The position numbers were made by a program, and so were the translations under genes. From Nipponacmea schrenckii (lineage: Eukaryota > Mollusca > Gastropoda > Lottiidae): DNA of 64,000 nt. The stretch spans positions 13,954,534 through 14,018,533 of the forward strand of contig CM060203.1 in NCBI GenBank assembly GCA_030562195.1, written 5' to 3'. The notes under the pieces are model-generated. The model had not been told where the DNA came from. It was given only the letters and a program-made list of their open reading frames with translations, and searched no databases. Of the stretch, positions 42,601 through 48,773 are shown piece by piece. How positions within the stretch are numbered: position 1 is the first letter of the stretch; each line of letters starts with the position of its first letter.

Positions 42601-45600
42601 AAGATATGAAATACATATGAATATTCAGGCATAATAATATATTAAATTTAACTTGGTGCATATGGGCCATTTTGTCCACTGATATTAATGTGGTAATTAA
42701 AGATAAACTATTATATTACAGATGTCACACCATCAGCTGTACATGTTGGTAACATTGTACAAGGTGCTAGACTAGCCTGGGCTGCTGGTAGAGATCTAGG
42801 TTTATCAGAGGAAGATACAGATGTCTCTAGAAAGGTATTGATAATATTCATTTCTTTTCTAGGTTGTTAGAGTTCAAGTATTTTTCCCCCTCCTCACTTT
42901 GCAGCCATTTGATTTGAATGTACACTGTATCATAGCCAATGCAACCAATCGTAGCCTCTATCACATTTCTGTGTTTTGATTGGCTGTATTGGCAAGTGTA
43001 CAGTTTAATCAAACTTCAGTAATAAAGGATAGTGACTATTGCAGTCAAGGTATTAGATATAAATCCCTAAAGCTAGATATTGTACAGATGTAGATAATAT
43101 GTTATGAAATTTGTATTTTCAGCATCAATATTTAACAGAAATATTACGATGGCGATCCCAAACTACACCTGATCACATTCTATTTACTATGCTCAACTCT
43201 AGGGTAGGTAGTCCATGGGGAATATCCTCTCATTTTTTAGGAAAATTTACTTGTTTGACTCTCTGTGATGCTGGTTGTGAATGGGGAGTCTCTTTGATAT
43301 CACTTCCAAGAATCGGAGAGAAGTAAGGATGATCAAGAAATTCTAAGAGCACTGGCCTCATATGCATGTAGCAAGGCCCTTATTGAAAGCACTGGGTATG
43401 CAATTAGAAATATTTAGTTAATGTAAATGCATTTTAAACCCAATGATTTACATGATAAGAATGGTCATGAAATTTTAATTTGATTATGTTTTTTGCAGGT
43501 TCAACCCCATCTCACTGTAACCTGTTCTCAACTTCATAAGCGTGCTGAAAGAATCGGATGTTTATTGATGGAGAAAGGGAAATTAAATACAGGGGATCAT
43601 GTAGCTTTAGTTTACCAACCAGGTAAGTTCTATATTTGTTTATTTATTTTATATATTTATAGCGTGTATCATTAGCTACAAAAGCACAGGCATTATTTTG
43701 AGTGTGAAGTATAATTTGTACAGTAGCTTTGGGGTCATCCAAAATTAGAAATATGAAAACAAATGCTGGTTTCAGTAAGAATTTATATTGTAGACAAACA
43801 TAATTTCTGGCAGAAATTGAAATTGTTTGAATGAGTATAACACTAACTTAATTTCAGCTTTTCAGATCCCTTTTCAATAGTGTTATAATGTAGAGTTATT
43901 TGTTATTACAGGTATTGAACTGATAGCTGCTTTCTATGGCTGTCTATATGTTGGTAAGTATTGCTGCTTTTTGGTCCTTAGATTTCATTTTTGGACTTCT
44001 AGTCTTACACTGTTAAAATTCAACCAATCATTAAGATCAATTTTAAAATAGTTTTATTGCCCAATCACAAAATTGCATTTTTTTTAAAAATTTGGTAATA
44101 ATCGGTTCTCAACAATAAGGCTTATTGAATTATTTAATCCCACTATTTTGAATTGTAGGGTGTGTACCAGTGACTATAAGACCCCCTCATGCCCAGAATA
44201 TAGCTAGTACTCTACCCACAGTGCGTATGACGGTAGAAGTTAGTAAATCAGTAGCTATATTAACTAATAATGTAGTAGTCAAACTACTCAAGTCGAAGGT
44301 TAGTACTTTCTCTCAGTTTTGACTTCTGATGCTCACTTACCTGAAGGTCCATAGTACTATCTTACTTACCTTAAGATCCAAAGTACTATCTCACTTACCT
44401 CAAAGTCCAAGGTCCTATCTCACTTACCTGAAGATCCTAAGTACTATCTCACTTACTCAAAGTTCAAGGTACTATCTCACTTACCTCAAAGTCCAAAATA
44501 CGATCTCATTTTCTACTGTGCTATTTCAGGAAGCTGGTGCTTTTGTGGATCCTAAAACTTGGCCTGTATTACTTGATACTGATGATCTCACTAAGAAGAA
44601 GCTGGCTGCTATTTACAGAGCACCAACTCCAGAGATGATTTGCTATTTAGACTTTAGTGTGTCAACGACTGGGATGTTAGCTGGAGTCAAGGTAAGGTCA
44701 AATATAATGATATTTGGTCAGAATAGTACATGTAGAACTTTTAGGGCTGATCATTAAAAATTTGAAACATGTAGCTGTGTATTTAGTAGTAATCCATACA
44801 TTGATGGTTCAAAGCTGTTAATTGAATCATAGTTATCACTTGAGCTGTTTATTATATTTAGCTATAACCTGCAGCAGTACATTGTAATTATCATATGCAG
44901 CTGTTCATTATATTTAGTAGTTATCCATACATTGATGATTCCAAGCTGTTAATTTACATTACAGTTATCACATGCAGCTGCTACTGCTCTTTGTCGAGCT
45001 CAGAAATTACAGTGTGAACTCTACCCATCTCGAGATGTTGTACTCTGTCTAGATCCTTATTGTGGTCTAGGTTTTGCTCTCTGGTGCTTAAGCAGGTAAG
45101 TTAGTTCTCTTATCTTTTGATACTTTATATTTATTTTACCAACTGAATATGAAGTTTTTTTTTATCATATTATATAGTTTCTAGCTAGTTGTGATTTGAT
45201 TTAAACTAATCAAAGGACCTTTTTCTTGAAGCAACTCCTGAAAGATGCTGTCATATTGCTCTACTTGGAGTATGGTTATCTCAGCTTGATTTATGCAATT
45301 GAATAACAGGAAACTCTGTAAACCAATGAGAGTATTTTATATAATTTCAGTATTTATTCTGGTCATCATTCCATATTAATTCCACCATCAGAAGTAGAAA
45401 CCAATCCAGCTGTATGGTTAACAGCAGTTAGTCAATATAAAGGTTTGTTTTTCATTAAACCTATATCATCGATACACATCAAATTGGCTTAAAAAGAAGA
45501 AAAAAACTTCGGTTTCTGTGGAACCTTTCTACCCGGTGTTTCATTTCCAAACCTCTTGGCATTTGTGACTGGAATAATGAGGAAAGATGACTTATTGAAA

Positions 45601-48600
45601 GTAACCATAGTATGCACCTGTCAACTGATATTAGAAACCAAGAAAATGATTTCATGTAAAGTTTTTTTGACCATTTCAGTTCGTGATACATTTTGTTCCT
45701 ATGGTGTAATGGAATTGTGCACTAAAGGTCTAGGCACTTCTACTGCAGCATTAAAGGTAAATTGTAACCTGATTAGGAATTTTGTGAATTAGAGGCCTTG
45801 GAATCTTCACAATATCAGGCTATTAAGATCATTGTCTTATACCTCATCTTGTCAGGGCATTACAAACTTTTTCTTATACCTTGACTTCAATTACCTCCAT
45901 CCTTGTATCACAGAAGTTGGTAAAAATTGTAATTAGATTGGATTATATGTTAGTGAATACAGCCAATCAGATTTAATTATAGAACTTTTGACAGTTTGGA
46001 ATCAAGCATAAAGAAGACTTTTGGTTGTGTCCTGATAAAAAATTTCTCATTGAACACTGCTATGCCTTTTTATGCCCAATTACAAAAGAAAAAATTGGTA
46101 TTATTGATCAGTCTAAGTGGGTTGTTAAATTTTAATATTTTTTCTTTCAGACCAAGGGAGTTAACCTATCTTGTGTTAGAGCCTGTGTTATCGTAGCTGA
46201 AGAAAGACCTAGAATACAATTAACTACATCTTTTACTAAATTATTTGCTAGTTTAGGACTAAGTTTAAGATCTGTTAGTACTAGTTTCGGTTGTCGTGTC
46301 AATGTTGCCATCGGATTAACGGTATGTTGTGTTTTTTTCTGGTATCCTGGTTTCTTTTGTACTGCAGTGCAGAGGGGGTGACTTGGATAGAAATTCAACC
46401 ATAACAGTTGGAATTATAATAGTCCGAAATCAGGCAAGCATTGTACACAGCAATGTTTCAAAAGCCCAATAATTAGCAGAAAAGAAAAACAAGGCATGTA
46501 AAAAAGGACATTAAAGTAGTAATTTCTTAACCTATAAGTAAAAAAGTAGACCAATTAATTTTCTTGGTGTTAATGTTTCTATACAAAGCTTCTTCATGTG
46601 TAAAAGGAATTTCCATCATTGCATTCATCTAAAATTCAACATATTTTGTGTCTTTTTTGATACAGGGGGCCTCGTGTCCAGAACCTACCACAGCCTATGT
46701 TGATTTACGTGCTTTAAGAAATGATCGAGTCACATTAGTAGAAAAGGGAAGTCCTAATAGTATGTGTGTCATGGAATCAGGCAAGGTAAGAATTCCAGGA
46801 ACTTTTTTTTATAGGTACATTGAACTTGAGGAGAATTTCACAAAAAAGCAATTTTCTTTACAAAAATGACAACTTTAGTTCTCAAGGATCCCTTTCAATA
46901 GCTCTTCCTGTACAAAATGACAGGCCATCAGAACCATCGAGTACAATGACCATGAATTTCTTTTTATGTAATACAAGAGATCTCAAATTGAAATTTCCGC
47001 AGTTATCATATGGATTTAATTGATATTGATATTGTTGTAATATAATCATATTTCAGCTATTACCTGGTGTTAAAGTAGTAATTGCTAATCCTGAAACTAA
47101 GGGACAATGTGCTGATTCTCATTTAGGAGAGGTAAGATCTATTTTATTGTTAACTCTCTGCTGTTCTTCACTACTCTGGAAGCCTAGTTGAGGTTGAAGT
47201 ATTGTCTGAACTTCATTCACACTAGCGGCCGTTCAACCTGTGCTGTGCCACATAAATTTGTGACACACCCATTCGACTGAAGAGGTCAAATGTTACATCG
47301 CTTTGGTGTTCAGAGTTTATGATGTTTTATTCAGACAGCTGCAATTTGGAGAGAAATAATGTAGTGGCATCAGCTTGTCTCATTGCACACTGCATGGTTT
47401 AGTCTGTCTGCTGATTATATGTAATTCAAGCTCTTAATTTAAGGTACAAACCATAAACAATTCTTAATTGTGAAAATTGAATAAGACTCATGTACAATTA
47501 ATACTTCATGTATTTGATTTCAGATTTGGGTGAGCAGTCCTCACAATTCTACTGGTTATTATTCCGTGTATGGTGAAGAATCTTTAAATCAAGATCATTA
47601 TGATTCCCGTTTAGAGACTGGTGACATCGCCACTTCTTATGCACGTACTGGTTTCTTAGGTTTTATACGCAGAACAGAATTAACACAGTCAGATGGAGGT
47701 AAGTCAAGGACTTTCTGGTCTTGGTACACTTATAGCTTCTATTGACATTTCTGTCTTAGGTGACACATGATGTTATGATAATAATGGTGTGATATGCCAT
47801 GTTACAGTGATCACATGGTGACTTATCATGTTATAATAATAATGTTGTGACACATTATGTTATAATAATAATGGTGTGATATGCCATTTTACAGTTATCA
47901 CATGGTGACACATCATGTTACAATAATAATGTTGCGACACATGATGTTATAATAATTATGTTATAATAATGTTGCGACACATCATTTAATAATGATGTTG
48001 GTGACACATGTTACGATAATATGCTATCATTATTTATCATTATTTATATTGTTATTTCAGAGCGTCATGATGCTATATTTGTGGTGGGTGCTCTAGATGA
48101 AACAATCATGTTACGTGGAATGAGATATCATCCTATGGATATAGAGAACAGCGCCCAAAGATGTCATCGTAAGATATGTGAATGGTTGGTATAAAATTAA
48201 ATTTGAATTAAAGTTTAAGTTTTTATTGAATATGAAGTCATATCTATGGATATATTTTTCAAACAGTATATAATTTTAAAACTATTCCTAACAATTCTAA
48301 TTGATACAGTGTCCTGTTTGGGACTTAGTTTTCCAGGATAGCCTTGAAGTACTGATATTGCACTCCCATGAAAATCCTGACCACCATTTTTATTTAGGCT
48401 CTCGCTCGGTGATGCAGGTCGGGAAGGGCTGACATTGATAAAGTATATAGTCATTTAGATGAAATGATTAAAAATGCTACTGTCTTGTATTTTAATTTGT
48501 TTATTTTTTATCTGTTTCAGTGCTGTGTTTACGTGGACTAATTTATTGGTAGTGGTAGTAGAATTGGATGGTAACGAAAATGAAGCATTAGATTTAGTAC

Positions 48601-48773
48601 CTTTGGTTACTAATAGTGTCCTAGAAGAACATTATTTAATAGTGGGTGTAGTGGTTGTCGTCGACCCAGGCATAGTACCAATCAACTCTCGCGGTGAAAA
48701 ACAGCGCATGCATTTACGTGATGGATTTTTAGCTGATCAATTGGACCCGATTTACGTGGCTTATAATATGTAA
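3661..48773 (+). CDS. DIP2: DIP2, disco-interacting protein 2 (complete, 39 coding exons, 1557 aa)
   Basis: The start (MADLDIDASQLPDD) and the end (FLADQLDPIYVAYNM) match the DIP2 family. Hand-resolved exons total 4674 nt including the TAA at 48771, with every phase closing. Order of domains: DMAP1-binding domain (about aa 1-110), low-complexity linker (about 110-310), then two fatty-acyl-AMP-ligase-like adenylation domains (about 312-905 and 970-1557). The family length is about 1550-1590 aa, so this copy is full length. Family knowledge: DIP2 controls a subset of diacylglycerols in fungi and animals, and animal members also affect axon patterning. The canonical adenylation P-loop is altered (YLDFSVSTTGMLAGVKLSH in domain 2), as in other members. 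Introns 1 (10.7 kb) and 4 (12.4 kb) are the largest. Animals other than vertebrates usually have one DIP2 gene, so no A/B/C assignment is made. Exon coordinates are in the four exon-block entries. Confidence 0.97.
3746..7500 (+). other. DIP2 intron 1, first part: no gene seen
   Basis: AT-rich intron with only short open frames. Two things stand out. The pair of CGACCGACCCTA-type motifs at 6616-6706 lies in a GC-richer island that looks like a fragment of an interspersed repeat. A hairpin at 7187-7219 (CATAGA..TTATAAATA against its complement) sits next to it. Nothing else is supported. Confidence 0.5.
7501..9060 (+). mobile_element. Non-LTR retrotransposon fragment (reverse transcriptase 3' half), decayed
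   Basis: An open frame from 7501 to 8367 begins inside the palm domain: APLLFLIYINDI followed by the catalytic FADDTSLYL, then thumb and connection sequence (HKHLGLIF, LRSLKYRL, FDYCDVIWDG, LEXLQLDALR-type block). From 8393 a second frame continues the protein (SGIRDRNNLSGDLKIL, HARLRLSCSDLNG, then CSCGHSFENPEHFLL). A third frame from about 8655 finishes it (RLKPTDLSINILLFG to FIERSKRF, stop at 8801). This order is that of jockey/CR1-group LINEs with the C-terminal zinc-finger-like block. The element is 5'-truncated and frameshifted twice, and about 110 nt near 8265-8390 do not fit the protein. It is a dead copy lying in sense orientation in DIP2 intron 1. The 3' end (about 9060) is approximate. 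Confidence 0.88.
9061..9980 (+). other. DIP2 intron 1 between LINE and minisatellite: nothing recognised
   Basis: AT-rich sequence with homopolymer runs and no open frame or repeat border that I can support. Confidence 0.4.
9981..10430 (+). repeat. Tandem repeat, unit about 61 bp, 8 copies
   Basis: Each unit starts with ACAGCTGAGAG(AG)AGCTCAAATTTAG. Starts are at about 9981, 10042, 10103, 10165, 10218, 10265, 10318 and 10370. The first four copies are nearly identical at 61-62 bp; the later ones are 47-53 bp and more diverged, so the array decays from left to right. Confidence 0.9.
10760..10904. mobile_element. Foldback MITE, 145 bp
   Basis: The sequence is almost one long hairpin. The termini are TGGTTGACGTAACTAAACAA and its exact complement at 10885-10904. 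The inner arms pair ACTCTTACTAATTGCAATAAAACCTCA-like sequence (10802-10830) with its complement at about 10850-10877, with one substitution. The loop is about 20 bp. The target-site duplication is not legible. It has no coding capacity. Confidence 0.85.
10905..11982 (+). other. DIP2 intron 1, no feature recognised
   Basis: AT-rich intron sequence; I see no gene or repeat border. Confidence 0.4.
11983..12247 (+). repeat. Two diverged direct repeats of about 80 bp
   Basis: 11983-12061 and 12167-12247 share GCCATATTTG, ACATGGACT, TCAAC and AAGAAGAGTT in the same order. They are separated by about 105 bp. They lie just upstream of the hAT-like insertion and may be remnants of a longer tandem array. 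Confidence 0.7.
12282..13372. mobile_element. Non-autonomous hAT-like DNA transposon with 8-bp target duplication
   Basis: The element body is 12290-13364 (1075 bp). Its ends are perfect 17-bp inverted repeats, TAGTGCTCACACGAATA at 12290 and the complement ending at 13364. The octamer TAAATAGC directly flanks both ends (12282-12289 and 13365-13372), the size of duplication that hAT transposases make. The subterminal 60 bp on each side are crowded with TTCGA/ATTCG motifs, as expected of transposase-binding regions. No open frame of useful length exists inside, so it depends on a transposase elsewhere. The legible duplication suggests a fairly recent insertion. Confidence 0.88.
13391..13712 (+). 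repeat. Direct repeat pair, about 103 bp
   Basis: 13391-13493 and 13610-13712 are nearly identical (AAGCCAATAAGTTATTATTA and what follows, through AACAAATGACATGTCAGTAT). The period is 219 bp, so this may be two copies of a 219-bp tandem unit whose second part has diverged. It begins 19 bp after the hAT-like element. Confidence 0.88.
13713..14470 (+). other. DIP2 intron 1, last part: no feature beyond the exon 2 acceptor
   Basis: A T run (14427-14440) and the pyrimidine-rich acceptor TTTTTAATTTCAG at 14458-14470 lead into exon 2. Nothing else is supported. Confidence 0.5.
15713..18719 (+). other. DIP2 intron 4, first 3 kb: no gene seen
   Basis: AT-rich with only short open frames, none resembling a known protein. 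No repeat boundary could be fixed. Confidence 0.4.
18740..20080 (+). repeat. 27-bp minisatellite, open in several frames, grading into degenerate repeats
   Basis: From 18740 to about 19495 a 27-bp unit of the type TTGATCCATGAAGTTGTTGT plus TATTCTC repeats roughly 27 times. Two sub-families are visible, CCATTAAGTTG (left) and CCATGAAGGTG (right). Because 27 is a multiple of three, uninterrupted frames of 80-158 codons run on both strands, for example MDQENNNN-type repeats on minus. From 19495 to 20080 the motif GATCCTTGAAATTGTTAATC continues in decayed form, ending with three copies of a unit near 36 bp containing CTCAGAAGTTGTTGTTACCA. I read this as non-coding intronic DNA. Confidence 0.9.
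20300..20565 (+). repeat. Tandem duplication, unit about 150 bp
   Basis: 20300-20415 and 20450-20565 share GGTGG(C/T)TGGTCT, GTGTCAGTG, TTGACTTTTTAACAT and AAGGACTTT in the same order. The copies are moderately diverged. Confidence 0.7.
20566..23012 (+). other. Intron 4 sequence upstream of the nested gene
   Basis: No coding sequence is supported. TATAAATAG occurs at about 22444-22452, some 570 bp upstream of the nested gene's ATG, but nothing links it to transcription. The promoter of the nested gene should lie in this stretch. Confidence 0.35.
23013..24483 (+). CDS. MSANTD3: MSANTD3-like Myb/SANT-domain protein, nested in DIP2 intron 4
   Basis: Two exons, 23013-23541 and 23876-24483, joined in phase give 378 aa. 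The start is the ATG at 23013. N-terminal domain (about aa 18-95): FEKEFITGLVLKHQAILE, TWERLTEEFN and the signature KQLKKCWENLKTRAKK, which closely matches the MSANTD3/FSBP family of trihelix Myb/SANT DNA-binding proteins. An acidic run (about aa 143-165) follows, then a Ser/Thr/Pro-rich linker. A charged coiled coil (about 268-325) contains KLEMAEEEHQETLSLLKSKK, matching the MAEEEH helix of MSANTD3. The protein is longer than the vertebrate one (about 275 aa), mainly through the linker. The donor is duplicated: GTAAGT after 23532 and again after 23541, both in frame, so three residues may be optional. It is probably a nuclear DNA-binding protein; its targets are unknown. No inactivating change is seen. 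Confidence 0.87.
24430..24720 (+). repeat. Tandem triplication of the MSANTD3-like stop-codon region
   Basis: ACTGATCAGA recurs at 24436, 24531 and 24641. After each copy come an (A/T)C(A/T)C-like spacer, TTCTTC(T/A)AAA, the stop-codon region (GATTTGTAA, AATTTGTAA, CTTTTGTTA) and AAGTCTCAAACTTT. Copy 1 is coding (the last 15 codons plus stop); copies 2 and 3 are 3' UTR. Unit length is 95-110 bp. Confidence 0.85.
24721..25758 (+). other. 3' flank of the nested gene, no feature recognised
   Basis: AT-rich. An antisense frame of about 85 codons around 24900-25200 has no family resemblance and I treat it as chance. The polyadenylation site of the nested gene should lie here but cannot be fixed. 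Confidence 0.35.
25759..25972 (+). repeat. Interspersed repeat family A, copy 1 (214 bp)
   Basis: The same 214 bp recurs in the same orientation at 56641-56854: CAATTGTAGACTTTGTCAAC, GACTGACTGGAGACCAGCCG, an A8 run, AAGTGAAATTTTTTGTTTGA, and an end near CGACC(T/C)(C/A)(C/T)AAAAATC(A/G)AGCCTGG. The differences are scattered single bases. It is probably a fragment of a longer transposon, since nothing inside identifies the class. Confidence 0.9.
25971..26590 (+). repeat. Tandem repeat, unit about 50-60 bp, about 11 copies
   Basis: The repeating core is AAGAGCAAGGTAGTTTCCAA followed by TTAACA(G/A)C(T/C)AAACATATCT and a TTCTACACTGT-like spacer. Units vary by deletion of the spacer. The array ends abruptly where the satellite-bearing element begins. 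Confidence 0.88.
26591..27930 (-). mobile_element. Satellite-bearing element, possibly Helitron-like, with about 8 units of 160 bp
   Basis: The left end is TTTTTTATACTCCCACATTA with a perfect 16-bp palindrome CCACATTATAATGTGG (26602-26617), then a CCGTCCGT-rich stretch (26638-26672). A tandem array follows with a period of about 160 bp: each unit carries TTGTGAACGCGATAGAGACT, TTTTCATCGGATTTGAATGA, GATCATTAATATTGATGAGA and CGGTTTTTGAGTTATTGCAC. The core recurs near 26785, 26947, 27107, 27269, 27429, 27576 and 27726. A terminal palindrome 10-12 bp from the end and an internal array of 160-bp repeats are known for non-autonomous Helitron-like elements of bivalves; the class assignment here is inference. 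By that model the 3' end is at 26591, so the element points to the minus strand. The copy at 61240-62491 shares these ends. The right limit is uncertain. Confidence 0.7.
28147..30682 (+). other. DIP2: DIP2 exons 5-9: variable linker and conserved basic segment
   Basis: Exons: 28147-28368, 28489-28626, 29958-30013, 30342-30402, 30609-30682. The first two encode a Ser/Gly/Asp-rich, poorly conserved linker (DSSSDDDSVFDEEQLRGF and on) with the ISQPPDVTN block. Exons 7-9 encode the strongly conserved KVSAKIQQLLNTLKRPKRRP, EYFVDEED and PNAPKPEGSEL. The 56-nt exon 7 lies 30 bp downstream of a TTAA-flanked transposon (see that entry), and its acceptor has a good pyrimidine tract (TTTTCTTTTTAG). Confidence 0.92.
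28977..29927. mobile_element. TTAA-flanked DNA element (piggyBac-like duplication) beside DIP2 exon 7
   Basis: TTAA at 28973-28976 and at 29928-29931 bracket 951 bp with inverted ends GGGGGTTGA / TCAACCCCC. Exact TTAA duplication is the signature of piggyBac-type insertion, although GGGGG is not the usual piggyBac terminus. The interior is a diverged foldback: TAACTTTATGTTGGCTTTTT at about 29511-29530 pairs with AAAAAGCCAACATAACTTT at about 29619-29637, and similarity continues outward for some 80 bp. There is no coding capacity. It ends 30 bp before the first base of DIP2 exon 7, leaving only TTAATATTAGATTTTGTGTT plus TTCTTTTTAG as native splice-site sequence. Confidence 0.8.
30874..30922. 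repeat. Perfect 14-bp inverted repeat, 21-nt loop
   Basis: AGTTGTTAGTGCAT (30874-30887) and its exact complement (30909-30922) lie in DIP2 intron 9. The stem does not extend, so it is shorter than a normal pre-miRNA. It may be a minimal MITE relic. Confidence 0.7.
31885..32640 (+). repeat. Tandem repeat in DIP2 intron 10, unit about 60 bp, about 12 copies
   Basis: The core AATACCACTGTTAAAATAGT GCTCAATACATTGATTGTAGAGC recurs with variants. A longer sub-unit with AATACTGCTGTTATTAAAAT is itself duplicated at about 32330 and 32475, showing a higher-order duplication. The rest of intron 10 (31233-31884 and 32641-33452) shows nothing recognisable. Confidence 0.88.
34728..34925 (+). repeat. Short degenerate repeats in DIP2 intron 12
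   Basis: ATGTGACTTCTGCT-like motifs recur about seven times between 34728 and 34920 with irregular 20-35 bp spacing. Confidence 0.65.
40198..40672 (+). repeat. Minisatellite in DIP2 intron 22, unit 37 bp (24-bp variants)
   Basis: The unit AAGATGATGAGATCCTAGGT plus CATCCTAGAAACAGTCT repeats about ten times. The first three units are a 24-bp short form with GATCCTAGACAGAGGCTAAG. The palindromic CCTAGG recurs in every long unit. The array ends about 20 bp before the exon 23 acceptor. A decayed relative (CGATCTTAGAACTAGGACGT) appears at about 42030-42110 in intron 24. Confidence 0.9.
41461..41785 (+). mobile_element. tRNA-derived SINE in DIP2 intron 24
   Basis: The head resembles a tRNA gene: an A-box-like TGGTTCAGTGAG (41471-41482) and a B box GGTTCGATCCC (41515-41525) at the usual 30-40 bp spacing. 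There is no intact cloverleaf. A conserved-looking central body follows (CCCCTTGTCAGTGATCAAGG, GCACGTTAAAGATCCCTCGA) and an A-rich tail at about 41772-41782. Transcription by RNA polymerase III from the internal promoter is expected for an active copy. It has the tripartite build of the deeply conserved SINE families of metazoans; I cannot name the family without a search. Confidence 0.78.
44335..44512 (+). repeat. 31-bp minisatellite in DIP2 intron 29, 6 copies
   Basis: Units of the type CTCACTTACCTCAAAGTCCA AGGTACTATCT. The array fills most of the 231-bp intron and ends about 17 bp before the exon 30 acceptor. Each unit carries a pyrimidine-rich CTCACTTACCT tract. Confidence 0.88.
47757..48030 (+). 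repeat. Irregular repeats in DIP2 intron 37
   Basis: GTGACACAT(C/G)ATGTTATAATAAT motifs recur about eight times with two longer copies of a unit containing GATATGCCAT and TCACATGGTGAC. Confidence 0.8.

Larger units (their letters stand above)
31109..42834 (+). other. DIP2: DIP2 exons 10-25: first adenylation-like domain
   Basis: Exons: 31109-31232, 33453-33544, 33960-34070, 35132-35255, 35658-35761, 36212-36379, 36875-36968, 37286-37405, 37689-37803, 38249-38388, 38637-38854, 39459-39586, 39906-39990, 40693-40791, 41103-41241, 42722-42834. Landmarks: LVYPNNDPISFICAFYGCI (exon 12), SVAVVKSRDMHWGLLAQ (exons 16-17), LLVADGANPWS (17-18), GLSYGVVRVD (19), CKTDEVGELCV (20), VEPMKFIYRGRIAVFS (21-22), MSRVLQAVDSIHQVGVYCLALVP (23) and VLMCPHTCVTNLPKPR (24). 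Exon 24 can end at 41235 (GTAGCG) or 41241 (GTAAAT). Both keep frame and change two residues, Gly-Ser; I used 41241. Confidence 0.93.
43123..48773 (+). other. DIP2: DIP2 exons 26-39: second adenylation-like domain and C-terminus
   Basis: Exons: 43123-43203, 43499-43622, 43912-43953, 44159-44298, 44530-44691, 44965-45095, 45351-45442, 45680-45756, 46151-46321, 46666-46785, 47057-47131, 47524-47698, 48061-48184, 48521-48773. Landmarks: LHKRAERIGCLLMEKG (27), VPVTIRPPHAQN (29), LDFSVSTTGMLAGVK (30), CLDPYCGLGFALWCLS (31), GVNLSCVRACVIVAEERPR (34), GEIWVSSPHNSTGYYSVYG (36-37), ALDETIMLRGMRYHPMDIE (38) and the last exon WTNLLVVVVELDG to VAYNM. Exon 28 is only 42 nt. Exon 32 has a non-canonical-strength donor, GTTTGT. 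Confidence 0.95.
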
